Made by a program: the position numbers and the translations under genes. The notes below the pieces were generated by a model, which made no database searches, was not told the origin of the DNA, and worked only from the letters and a program-made list of their open reading frames with translations. Shown one piece after another: positions 23,417 through 30,996 of a stretch of 64,000 nt of DNA (position 1 is its first letter; each line of letters opens with the position of its first letter). Source of the stretch: Butyrivibrio sp. (lineage in GTDB: Bacteria; Bacillota; Clostridia; Lachnospirales; Lachnospiraceae); assembly GCA_015056625.1 (NCBI GenBank), contig SVFY01000011.1:40838-104837 (forward strand). Direction: 5' to 3'.

Positions 23417-26038
23417 TTATCTTCTTTTCTTTTCTGCTCCCAAAAGTGAAAGAGCAGTAGCAGATGCACCCATGATCATAAGGGCTGCGTACAATGGATC
23501 CTGAGCCATATCACCTGTGTGGGCTCTTCTTGCTCCTAATACTGCAGGAGTTTCTCTTTTCGCTCCAAGAACCTGTGCAACCTCCGCTGCAAGTGGAGTG
23601 TCGTCATCAATGATGATGATGTTCTCTGCAGGTGGATTAGATGGATCCGTAGGAGGAACAACAGGTGGTGTAGGAGGAACAACAGGTGGTGTAGGAGGAA
23701 CAACTGGTGGAGTAGGAGGTGTAGGTGGAACCTCAACTGTTTTAGTCTCTGTCCATGTGCCACCCTTACTCTCTTTACTGTGCTGGCTGAACTTAACTGT
23801 TGTAACCTTATCTATTGTGGCAACCGACTTGGTGTATTCTGACTTTTCAATGGATGCAGTCTTAAAGATAGTCTCTATCTCTTTTACTCCGGTTACGATA
23901 AGGTTCTTGACCTCTTTACTTGCACTTACAATGTACTTGGAAGTGGATGTTGTAGTAGGGGTCTTGGTGCGGCTATCAACCAGGTAACCTGTGCTTCCTT
24001 TTGGATTGATATGTCCTTCACCCCGGCCACTTATCTTTCTACAGATAATGGTACCACTGAAGTTTCCTTCTTCAATATTTACATGTGAGCCTGTTGCCAA
24101 AATGTTGCCGAGGTTGCAGCTGTTCTGAACCATTACTTGTGATGCCCTGGTTACAAAAGTGATATTTGGGGTTATACCATCCTGGTAAAAATCAGGTACA
24201 TGGTTATCAGTACTGGTCTGATTGGGCTGGTAATCTGAATGAGTTGTTGTTATAGGTACATAGACTGTGTCTCCAGACATGTTGTAGAGGATGATAGTTA
24301 CTTCTTCTGAAGTTGCAAGATGAAGTCTTCCTGCTACAGAAGCGTTAACATAGTATGTGCCGCCATGGGTGACTTCTATCTTATACTCGCCATAGAAGTA
24401 TTTTCCTTCTTTATTCCAACGAAGGGTGTTCTCATCTGTTTTCTCAACTGCAAGCTTTTGGTTCATTTCATTTTTATAGGTCTCAAAGTCAACACCATAT
24501 TCATTTGAAGATTCGCGGCCGTTATTGGAATTGTAGTAATAGTATTTATCACCGATGATGTAGCAATCTTCCTGATGCTGATCCATTGCGCCTTCTTTAG
24601 CCAGGATGGTAAAGCTCTTTTCGATCTTATCAAGCTTGTAGTAGGTCTCTTTTCTGGTTTCAGGATCAACTTCAACATAGAGGGTCTCTCCGTCAACAAC
24701 AATCGTATCAAGATTACTGATCCTTTCGTACTCGGACTTAGAAGTAACTGAAAATCCATCAAAGTCTTTAGTGACCGTGCTGATACTGCTAGTTGAGCCT
24801 TTATCATCAATGATAATGTCTGTGTAACCGCCATTCTCGGTTTTCTTGAGGTTATCGCCTGCATCAATTGCATCTTGAAGTGAAGTGTATTCTTTTGAAT
24901 CTGTGTAAGAAACTGTATGGGTTGTTGTACCCTCAGAAGTCTTAACGTTTGTGTAACCAGCTGCTAAAGCCTCATCCATTTCCTGCTTTGCGGCTTCTTC
25001 ACTTTCGTATTCTTGTTTGCCTTTATAATCTTCAGTATATGTTGTGCTCTCGCTGTCTTTCGCATTCTTGAGGATCAGATTGATGAGCTCTTCGTTTGTA
25101 ACTTCGCAGGTATTGCCATTAGCATCATTGAAGGTGATCTTTACGCCATTTCCAGTTGTGGGAACTATTGAAAAGTCAGTGCGGCTGCCTAAAGTGTACT
25201 GGGCAAGGATGTTTTTTAGCTGCTCATCTGTAATCTCGTTACCGCCTATTGAATAAGTGGTTTTATGCTCAATAATCCTCTGGTCTGCGTTTAAGATAAC
25301 ATTGGATGCAGAGGGTGAAAGTGGAACTGCTTCATCTTCAATCTGGTAGCTGACAGTAGGCTTTCCATCTTTGGTCTCAACAATGTAAGTGGCATCCTCG
25401 ATATCATCTGTGTTCATTTCTTCTTTTAGTTCAGCTGCCTTGTCGGTGATATCGGTAGGCTTTCCATCTTTGCCAGTTATAAAGTACTTCTCTGATACTT
25501 CGATGTCTTTATTATCTGCATTATCTTTGATCTGTGATTCAAGCTCTTTTGCGAGAGCGTCGTCAGATGTGGTAATACTAGTAGTAGAAGATGTTTCTTT
25601 TGTGTAAACATCCTCGTTGTAGTTGCCAGTTGTAGTTGTGGTATTGCCATCTTCTGTGACTGTAACTGTAACGTTTGTAGTATCTTTGGTTAAAGCGTCA
25701 GGATTAGCAACTGTTTCTTTTACTGTTTCTTCTGTTACCGCAACTGCAGAGGGAGTCTCTTCTACATAAGTATTAGTAGTTGTTGTTACAGTTGCGTCAG
25801 AAGTCTGTGTGACCTGAGACTCTGATTTACTGGGCTCTGAAGGAGTAGAGATCAGCTCTGAGGCTTCAGCTTTTGTCTCTGCAGCGGAATCATGTGCATC
25901 GTTTTGTGGGAGATCTGGCTCAGCAGGAGCTTCCGCAGCTTCTGCACTTATTCCGTTTCCAAGAAAGATCATTGATCCTGTCATTAAGCAGAATATACCT
26001 TCTCTGATACACTTAGGTATATTGTCATAATGATTCAT
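23417..26038 (-). CDS. Choice-of-anchor-A surface adhesin
   Basis: 873 residues. Signal peptide about 1-35 (ends ISAEAAEA). A Thr/Ser/Glu-rich region (40-160) leads into repeated ESEEAAKQEMDEALAAGYTNV-like and YTSLQDAIDAG-like units. Residues about 530-690 look like a choice-of-anchor-A / pAdhesive domain: NSCNLGNILATGSHVNIEEG followed by FSGTIICRKISGRGEGHINP. A proline-rich spacer with PPTPPVV repeats (about 770-800) follows, then IIDDDTPLAAEVAQVLGAKR, AVLGARRAHTGD, a membrane helix and EKKRR. AHTGD resembles a sortase signal of the PxTGD type. AGGAGG precedes the start. Its promoter has the same repeat as the coiled-coil genes. Confidence 0.8.
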   Translation of the reverse strand: MNHYDNIPKCIREGIFCLMTGSMIFLGNGISAEAAEAPAEPDLPQNDAHDSAAETKAEASELISTPSEPSKSESQVTQTSDATVTTTTNTYVEETPSAVAVTEETVKETVANPDALTKDTTNVTVTVTEDGNTTTTTGNYNEDVYTKETSSTTSITTSDDALAKELESQIKDNADNKDIEVSEKYFITGKDGKPTDITDKAAELKEEMNTDDIEDATYIVETKDGKPTVSYQIEDEAVPLSPSASNVILNADQRIIEHKTTYSIGGNEITDEQLKNILAQYTLGSRTDFSIVPTTGNGVKITFNDANGNTCEVTNEELINLILKNAKDSESTTYTEDYKGKQEYESEEAAKQEMDEALAAGYTNVKTSEGTTTHTVSYTDSKEYTSLQDAIDAGDNLKKTENGGYTDIIIDDKGSTSSISTVTKDFDGFSVTSKSEYERISNLDTIVVDGETLYVEVDPETRKETYYKLDKIEKSFTILAKEGAMDQHQEDCYIIGDKYYYYNSNNGRESSNEYGVDFETYKNEMNQKLAVEKTDENTLRWNKEGKYFYGEYKIEVTHGGTYYVNASVAGRLHLATSEEVTIILYNMSGDTVYVPITTTHSDYQPNQTSTDNHVPDFYQDGITPNITFVTRASQVMVQNSCNLGNILATGSHVNIEEGNFSGTIICRKISGRGEGHINPKGSTGYLVDSRTKTPTTTSTSKYIVSASKEVKNLIVTGVKEIETIFKTASIEKSEYTKSVATIDKVTTVKFSQHSKESKGGTWTETKTVEVPPTPPTPPVVPPTPPVVPPTPPVVPPTDPSNPPAENIIIIDDDTPLAAEVAQVLGAKRETPAVLGARRAHTGDMAQDPLYAALMIMGASATALSLLGAEKKRR

Positions 26039-26105
26039 GGCGTTTTCCTCCTATTCATCGTATGAAAAGAATCGAAATCGTTTAAGTGATGTTTCTACAG
26101 TTGCT

Positions 26106-26140
26106 ATTGTAATTACCATGCTATCATACAAAACATCATA
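26106..26140 (-). promoter_or_regulatory. Surface-regulon promoter element, copy f (minus strand)
   Basis: On the minus strand: TATGAT (26140-26135), linker gttttg, TATGAT (26128-26123), 11 bases, TACAAT (26111-26106). The adhesin start is at 26038. The same geometry in front of a gene on the opposite strand supports the element being real. Confidence 0.75.
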
Positions 26141-26227
26141 AAAAGCAAAAATAACGTAATTTATGATAATATTAATAAACGGTTAATAGTTATAAACAGA
26201 AATTTAGAAATTTTATGAAAAAAGTAC

Positions 26228-26256
26228 TTGCATTATTTTTGGTTTTGTAATAATAT
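26228..26256 (+). promoter_or_regulatory. Promoter of tRNA-Glu
   Basis: TTGCAT (26228-26233), 17 bases, TAATAT (26251-26256). A GTCGCCG/CGGCGAC hairpin lies between it and the tRNA. Confidence 0.55.
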
Positions 26257-26288
26257 AAACAAGTCGCCGCGATACGGCGACCTGATAA

Positions 26289-26360
26289 GCCTCGTTGGTC
26301 AAGCGGTTAAGACGCTGCCCTCTCACGGCAGAATCAGCGGTTCGATTCCGCTACGAGGTA
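26289..26360 (+). tRNA. tRNA-Glu (anticodon CTC)
   Basis: 72 bases fold as a cloverleaf: acceptor GCCTCGT/ACGAGGT, D stem GTC/GAC, anticodon stem CTGCC/GGCAG with loop CTCTCAC (anticodon CTC, reading GAG), T stem AGCGG/CCGCT with TTCGATT loop, discriminator A. CCA is not encoded. The first acceptor pair is G-U, as expected to vary in this tRNA. Confidence 0.93.
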
Positions 26361-26387
26361 CTGACTGTTTATAACAGCCCAACCCGA

Positions 26388-26421
26388 AGCTTAAAGCACA
26401 TATGTGTTTTGAGCTTTTTTT
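26388..26421 (+). terminator. Intrinsic terminator after tRNA-Glu
   Basis: AGCTTAAAGCACAT (26388-26401) pairs with ATGTGTTTTGAGCT (26402-26415) including two G-U pairs, followed by seven T. Confidence 0.85.
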
Positions 26422-26458
26422 GTTGTGTGGGGGAATGTCATTGCTATTCGACTTTCTC

Positions 26459-26534
26459 TTTACAAACAAATATCTTTTTGATATAGTATCCCTCGCAGCA
26501 ATTCTGCGCTGCGATCATTCCTGTCGGGATGATC
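26459..26534 (+). ncRNA. Possible small structured RNA with its own promoter
   Basis: TTTACA (26459-26464), 17 bases, TATAGT (26482-26487) is a good promoter with no gene right behind it. The predicted transcript starts in a stem TCGCAGC/GCTGCGA (26493-26514), followed by GATCATTCC/GGGATGATC (26513-26534). No T-run follows, so it could equally be the leader of a longer transcript into the brnA gene. Confidence 0.35.
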
Positions 26535-26565
26535 AACTATCCAACATTAAGTAAAAAAGATAGCC

Positions 26566-26623
26566 TTGGCAGCTAATTGTTCCATTGCTATAATTAAATT
26601 GTAACTACAGAAAGGTAACTACA
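26566..26623 (+). promoter_or_regulatory. brn promoter and candidate operator
   Basis: TTGGCA (26566-26571), 17 bases, TATAAT (26589-26594). Directly downstream, GTAACTACA occurs twice (26601-26609 and 26615-26623) as a perfect 9-base direct repeat, a plausible operator for the BrnA protein, since antitoxins of this family repress their own operon. Confidence 0.6.
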
Positions 26624-26625
26624 TA

Positions 26626-26661
26626 ATGAAGTTCTCATGGGAGGAAGAAAAGGATTTATAA
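26626..26661 (+). pseudogene. brnT: 11-codon relic of the BrnT toxin
   Basis: ATG 26626 follows AAAGG and opens MKFSWEEEKDL before TAA. BrnT toxins begin with almost this sequence (MKFEWDEEK-type) but are about 90 residues long. The stop codon overlaps the ATG of the antitoxin by one base. The simplest reading is an internal deletion that removed the toxin body and left its start region in front of the antitoxin. Chance similarity over nine residues at exactly the expected place is unlikely but possible. Confidence 0.65.
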
Positions 26662-26972
26662 TGGCAATCAAAACGACGAACATGAACCCTGGCGACCAGC
26701 CGACTAAAGAACAACTAAGAGAAATTGAGGCTGCAGCAAAGCGCCCAGTTAAGTTTACAGAAGATGCGCCGAAGTTAACGGAGAAGGAATTATCGGAGTT
26801 CCGTCCGGCAAACCCTGAATATTACCGTCCAAGAAAGTCACAAATTACACTTCGCCTAGATGCGGCACTTGTGGATGCTTTTAAATCTACAGGAAAAGGG
26901 TATCAGACAAAAATCAATGAAGCTCTTTGGAGAGGGGCTTTATCAATGGGAATAGTATATAAACAACAGTGA
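26661..26972 (+). CDS. brnA: BrnA-family antitoxin, orphan
   Basis: 103 residues from ATG 26661; an in-frame ATG at 26637 lies inside the relic toxin frame. The C-terminal ribbon-helix-helix motif RKSQITLRLDAALVDAFKSTGKGYQTKINEALW (read in two parts around residues 66-97) is typical of BrnA, a DNA-binding antitoxin. The N-terminal half is charged and unstructured, the part that normally wraps the toxin. With the toxin lost it may remain as a repressor or anti-addiction protein. Confidence 0.82.
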   Translation: MAIKTTNMNPGDQPTKEQLREIEAAAKRPVKFTEDAPKLTEKELSEFRPANPEYYRPRKSQITLRLDAALVDAFKSTGKGYQTKINEALWRGALSMGIVYKQQ

Positions 26973-27009
26973 ATTAAACATTCTTTATCGTTATTTAATG
27001 ATTTGTTCG

Positions 27010-27037
27010 TTTACATTTTGATCCAATCGTATATAAT
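27010..27037 (+). promoter_or_regulatory. Promoter of the riboswitch transcript
   Basis: TTTACA (27010-27015), 16 bases, TATAAT (27032-27037), ending about 10 bases before the riboswitch. Confidence 0.7.
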
Positions 27038-27047
27038 TGCAAATACA

Positions 27048-27126
27048 GTGAAATATTTAAGGGTAAAGCCGGAGTGATCCGGTGACACAAAGCTAAAGGG
27101 ACTCAATGAAGTCAGCCAGTTGCAGG
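27048..27126 (+). promoter_or_regulatory. c-di-GMP-I (GEMM) type riboswitch
   Basis: The sequence has the parts of the GEMM-I aptamer in order: GGGTAAAGCC, the stem CCGG-AGTGAT-CCGG, GTGACACAAAGC (consensus GACGCAAAGC), TAAAGGGACT, a stem GACT/AGTC, and AGCCAGTTGCA. A promoter precedes and a terminator follows. Assigned by recalled consensus; position 4 of the GACGC core is A rather than G. Confidence 0.7.
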
Positions 27127-27135
27127 AGATATGAT

Positions 27136-27170
27136 AAAGCATTGCTGACTGAGGCAATGCTTTTATTTTT
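27136..27170 (+). terminator. Riboswitch-linked intrinsic terminator
   Basis: AAAGCATTGC and GCAATGCTTT form a perfect 10-bp stem with an 8-base loop, then TATTTTT. It stands between the aptamer and the ribosome binding site, as an expression platform would. Confidence 0.82.
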
Positions 27171-27191
27171 GAAAGGAAAAGAGGTACCGAC

Positions 27192-27674
27192 ATGAAAAGT
27201 ATGAAGAAACTGATGGCAATGATCACAGCATTTGCAATTCTTGTAAGTATTGGTATTCCTTCAAGTACTGTCTATGCTGCGAGTGGCGACACAGTAGTTT
27301 ATATTACGAAGACAGGAGAATGTTATCACTCATCAGGATGTAGCAGCTTACGAAGAAGCAAAATAGAAACTACGCTTCAGAGCGCCATTGACAGAGGTTA
27401 TAGAGCATGCTCAAAATGTAATCCCGGTTCATTGGACGCATCAAGTCAGGCAACATCAACAAAATCAACTGCTGTAGCAGCTACTACAACTAAGGCTGCG
27501 GTTGATCCGGTACTTGAGGCGCTTAAGACTTATAAAGGCAATAATGATGAATTTAATGCGTATGCATATTACATCAATAATGCAGACTTGCAGACTGCAA
27601 TTGGTGCAGATGGAGATAAACTTCTTAAGCACTTTAATGATTTTGGGAAAGCTGAAGGAAGAAAAGCAAAGTAA
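27192..27674 (+). CDS. Secreted Ada-like zinc-finger protein under riboswitch control
   Basis: 160 residues. Signal peptide 1-30 (ending VYAA/SGD). Residues about 35-75 hold CYHSSGCSSLRR and AIDRGYRACSKCNP, the H-x3-C...C-x2-C zinc-binding pattern found in Ada-like domains attached to secreted nucleases and wall proteins. A Thr/Ala-rich linker follows, then AYYINNADLQTAIGADGDKLLKHF and DFGKAEGRKAK, the conserved 'NxDLxxAxGxDxxxLxxHFxxxGxxEGR' repeat of clostridial surface proteins. GAGG precedes the start. Its likely role is at the cell surface or in the medium; the exact activity is unknown. Confidence 0.75.
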   Translation: MKSMKKLMAMITAFAILVSIGIPSSTVYAASGDTVVYITKTGECYHSSGCSSLRRSKIETTLQSAIDRGYRACSKCNPGSLDASSQATSTKSTAVAATTTKAAVDPVLEALKTYKGNNDEFNAYAYYINNADLQTAIGADGDKLLKHFNDFGKAEGRKAK

Positions 27675-27690
27675 AAGATGTGTATAGATT

Positions 27691-27728
27691 TAGAGGGCAG
27701 AGTACATTACTCAAGCCCTCTATTTTTC
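27691..27728. terminator. Terminator between convergent genes
   Basis: TAGAGGGC (27691-27698) and GCCCTCTA (27715-27722), with an inner GAGT/ACTC stem and a T-run on the plus strand. It serves the Ada-like gene and possibly the GNAT gene. Confidence 0.8.
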
Positions 27729-27729
27729 T

Positions 27730-28563
27730 CTAAATTCCGCTTCCCATGACACCTTCCATATATTCCATGGCAGGTACATCGGGAAAGAGCTGAGTGATCA
27801 GCTCTTTAGAGTAATCTTTTTTACAGATGATATAGATAGGGGCATCAGGGCCGCAGAGGTCCTGGGCCTTTTTTGCGCTGTAGGCGATAAGGGAGAGAAT
27901 GTCGGAGTTGACCTCCTTTGTGTTGCATCCAAGAAAAGAGGTAACCAGGAGCCCGTTGTCCAGCCTCTTAATGAGGAAAAGACCACAGCCTTTTTTGTTA
28001 ACAAAAAAAGAGGAAAGCTGCTGGTCATAAATGTTTTTGGACTTGGTAATCTTCTCGCAGCCTACAGCTTTTTGAAGCAAAATAAAGCCGTCATCGTCAA
28101 GATCTGCGATGCTCTTAATGTCTGATGTGGAGGCCTTTTCAATTAGTGGGTGTTTGACAAACTCTTTTGCGCTTGAAGAAAAGACAAAAAAGACATTGTC
28201 ATCAAACTCAAAGCCAAGGCTGTTATAGAAATCAAAACTGTCCTTAGGAGCTATGATTGGAAGATGAATAAGCCTGTCCTTAATACCACTGGCGGACATG
28301 ATACTTTCGAACTCGTCAATGAGAGTCTTAGCCGTTTCGGTATCTTTAAATTCATCCTGTATATACATATGGCTAAGGAGACCAAAGCAGCCATGCTCCT
28401 GGCTGAAATCAACATAAAACTGAAGGACTCCTGTCACAAAGCCTTCGTCATCGCATGCGCCAATTGTGTAGAATCCTTCTTTTCCAATATTACTGCGGCT
28501 CTTTTCTGAAAAGAAATCTGAAAGGGCCTCAGCCTCATTTGGCAAAACGGTAAATGTTACCAT
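27730..28563 (-). CDS. GNAT-family N-acetyltransferase-like protein
   Basis: 277 residues. The N-terminal 145 residues look like a GNAT acetyltransferase fold: GFVTGVLQFYVD (strand 4), LLSHMYIQDEFKDTETAKTLIDEF (split; the acetyl-CoA region, with the usual Q/RxxGxG loop weakened to DEFKDTETA), and DFYNSLGFEFDD (conserved FYxxxGF). The C-terminal half is unrecognised. Substrate unknown. The start is shared with a divergent promoter region; no good ribosome binding site is obvious beyond GAGGCAG. Confidence 0.7.
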   Translation of the reverse strand: MVTFTVLPNEAEALSDFFSEKSRSNIGKEGFYTIGACDDEGFVTGVLQFYVDFSQEHGCFGLLSHMYIQDEFKDTETAKTLIDEFESIMSASGIKDRLIHLPIIAPKDSFDFYNSLGFEFDDNVFFVFSSSAKEFVKHPLIEKASTSDIKSIADLDDDGFILLQKAVGCEKITKSKNIYDQQLSSFFVNKKGCGLFLIKRLDNGLLVTSFLGCNTKEVNSDILSLIAYSAKKAQDLCGPDAPIYIICKKDYSKELITQLFPDVPAMEYMEGVMGSGI

Positions 28564-28591
28564 ATCTTACTGCCTCTATAATTATGATATA

Positions 28592-28621
28592 TTTACATTA
28601 TACGATATTCGTTCGTATAAA
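28592..28621 (+). promoter_or_regulatory. Divergent promoters around a palindrome
   Basis: Plus strand: TTTACA (28592-28597), 18 bases, TATAAA (28616-28621). Between them is TATACGA...TCGTATA, a 7-base inverted repeat (28600-28621) overlapping both. On the minus strand TATAAT (28602-28597) could serve the GNAT gene. A regulator bound here would affect both genes. Confidence 0.5.
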
Positions 28622-28669
28622 CTATATGGTAAACAATAATTTGCTTAGAAAACATACTGAGGTGGCGAC

Positions 28670-30844
28670 ATGGCTGATGAGAAACTCTATTCGTGGAAAC
28701 CTGAAGAACAGGACGTTTTTAAGAACATAACAGTTGACAACAGCTTTAAGCAGAAAGATCAGCAATTTGCTGATTCTATGGCCTTTGATCAGAACCGGAA
28801 GGATGCGCAGAAGCGTGAAAACAAAGATAAAGAGGCTGAAAACGGCATTAACATTGGCATCGATGAGGAATTGGCAGAGAAAAGAGAAATCGTAGATGCC
28901 AACATGCCCGGGACAATTTCTGTCTTTAGTGGTAAAGAAAAGCTGATAAGAAGCGCTAAATACACATATGTAACCACTGAGGGGGATAGAAAGGTTGAAA
29001 AGAAGGGGAGCAGAACGCCTTCCAGATGGCGTATGAAGCCGATCCTTGATCATCTGAACGCGCTTGATGCATTGCTTGACAAGGTTGTTGATCTTAAAAA
29101 GGTAGAAGAGATCCAAAATGAATTCAGGGAAATATGTCTCGCATGTGAGAAATATATCAGACACCGCAATCCCTGGACAGATGAAGGCAAGGCCAGAAAA
29201 CAGATGGTGCAGGATATTTATGAGCAGGTAAAGACAGAGTCACTTCGTTTTTCTGTAAGGGTTGAACAACTAAGTACAAAACCTGAGGAAAATGGACTTA
29301 AAACATGGCTTGATGTCTTAAGGGATGTCAGAACTGAGAAATTTGAGGATGGAGTCGACGGAGCCACAGTAACCATAGGCGGAGCTGGCACTTCCAAGGT
29401 ATATATCGTAGAAAAAAACGGCAAGAAGCAATACTTTAAGGAGACTGAAAAAATTCCAAGCGATGATTATGACGTACTTACTAGTGAAGCCATTTCTTTA
29501 GCTCAAGATGAGCTTAGAGCATATGAAGCTGATAACAGACATACAAAAAAGGATAAGGAAGATTTTAGCTCAAAAATCACACAAAGAAGTAATGCGCTAA
29601 AGGCAGTCATGGATTGCTTAAAATATTTGTTTAAGGATTTTGACTCTATTGGAGACTTCTTTGATGATCACAGAGATCCTGATAAGATCATGGATGGCAT
29701 AGTAAAAGCGCTTGATGATAAGGAAAAAGAACTTGAGAAAAAAGATACTGTTCTTGAAAATCATATCATTACTTTAAGAAATATAATCGAAAAAAAAGAT
29801 GAAATAGGCAGCGTTTATGGGTATGTCTCCGAGACACTTCATGAGATCAGTAAAAAGGCCAGATGTCATGACATTGCTGTTAGTAGTGCTATGATAAAGG
29901 AGAATGCTGACCTTTCCAGAAGAAATGTTGCTTCTGCCAGAATGGCAAAACTTCTCGGGCTTAACGGCGAAGGACATAATTTGATAGCTGATAGCAAGCT
30001 TGCTGATGTTATCATAAATGGTAAGACTATGCATGGAATCCTCATGGATGAAGCTTCTGGAGTAGTACTGACCAATTATAGTAAACATAGTGTCTTTAAA
30101 ACCAGATATTCAGCAGACGCTTTTAGGAGTTTGTTAAATCTTCAGATCTATGACATCATCATGGGGCAGGTAGACAGAAATACCGGTAATTACCTGGGAG
30201 CAATTAAAGAAGATAAGATGACAGGAAGTTGTGAAGTACTCAATATTACGGGCATAGACAACGATATGTGCGGAGGAGTTTTGAGATATTCTGATATTTT
30301 TATTGAGGGAAAGAGTGGTTACAATCGGATCAGAAATATCGTTGTGGATAATTCTTTTCAGCCTCCTGCTATCGAGAAAGAACTTGCGGACAACATAATG
30401 AAGCTGACACCTGAGATCATACATTTTCAGTTTTGCGATATTTTCGATAAAGATGAGCGAAGAGCTCTCATTGACAGATTAAGCGAAGTGCAGAAAGTTA
30501 TTAAAATCTTGAAAAAGAAGCATCAGGATAAAATTATCGAAAGAAATGATAAAGCCAAATGGACCACTCGTATGATGGAGTTTAGCAAAGTCGTTGGGGA
30601 GCGCATGCGTAAGGACGTTAAGGATGCGAATGATGAAGAAAAAAGACTAATGGATGATTTGGACATAAGAAAAAACGATAAAAAGAATAAAATGACTCAA
30701 ATGAGGTATTTAAAAGAAAAAGCTAAGATTAAAAATAGAGTTAATAATATTAAAATGAGAACAGTAAATTTGGTGAAAAGTAAGTGCTACCTCAGAACTG
30801 ACTACCTATTCACTGGAAAAGACGAGATTCCCGAAAAAAGATGA
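28670..30844 (+). CDS. PI-kinase/HipA-like protein kinase-fold protein
   Basis: 724 residues, start supported by GAGGTGGC. No signal peptide or membrane helix. Residues about 240-262 (SKVYIVEKNGKKQYFKE) look like the ATP-binding Lys strand. Residues about 495-510 hold DIIMGQVDRNTGNYLG, the catalytic loop D-R-N-x-x-N of atypical kinases of the PI3K/PI4K/HipA type, and GIDNDMCGG at about 530 is the metal-binding D-x-D. The N-terminal 220 residues are helical; the C-terminus is very basic. The fold assignment rests on motifs only; substrate (protein, lipid or nucleotide) is unknown. A terminator follows. Confidence 0.6.
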   Translation: MADEKLYSWKPEEQDVFKNITVDNSFKQKDQQFADSMAFDQNRKDAQKRENKDKEAENGINIGIDEELAEKREIVDANMPGTISVFSGKEKLIRSAKYTYVTTEGDRKVEKKGSRTPSRWRMKPILDHLNALDALLDKVVDLKKVEEIQNEFREICLACEKYIRHRNPWTDEGKARKQMVQDIYEQVKTESLRFSVRVEQLSTKPEENGLKTWLDVLRDVRTEKFEDGVDGATVTIGGAGTSKVYIVEKNGKKQYFKETEKIPSDDYDVLTSEAISLAQDELRAYEADNRHTKKDKEDFSSKITQRSNALKAVMDCLKYLFKDFDSIGDFFDDHRDPDKIMDGIVKALDDKEKELEKKDTVLENHIITLRNIIEKKDEIGSVYGYVSETLHEISKKARCHDIAVSSAMIKENADLSRRNVASARMAKLLGLNGEGHNLIADSKLADVIINGKTMHGILMDEASGVVLTNYSKHSVFKTRYSADAFRSLLNLQIYDIIMGQVDRNTGNYLGAIKEDKMTGSCEVLNITGIDNDMCGGVLRYSDIFIEGKSGYNRIRNIVVDNSFQPPAIEKELADNIMKLTPEIIHFQFCDIFDKDERRALIDRLSEVQKVIKILKKKHQDKIIERNDKAKWTTRMMEFSKVVGERMRKDVKDANDEEKRLMDDLDIRKNDKKNKMTQMRYLKEKAKIKNRVNNIKMRTVNLVKSKCYLRTDYLFTGKDEIPEKR

Positions 30845-30863
30845 GAATTCTTGAAAGAACAAG

Positions 30864-30898
30864 AATCCCGGAGCATGACATGCTCTGGGATTTTTTGT
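30864..30898 (+). terminator. Intrinsic terminator after the kinase-like gene
   Basis: AATCCCGGAGCAT pairs with ATGCTCTGGGATT (one G-U), followed by TTTTTTG. Confidence 0.88.
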
Positions 30899-30996
30899 TT
30901 ATAAATCCATTCTTAATTAGTAAACATCTTTTGATAAATCTTTACAAATTCTAAAATCTCATAAACCTTTTATTAAATTACAAAAATAACCACTTT

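Noticed and set aside
26637..26660. Longer start for the BrnA antitoxin at ATG 26637
   Set aside because: It would begin inside the BrnT relic and add residues not seen in the family; ATG 26661 has AAGGA in front.
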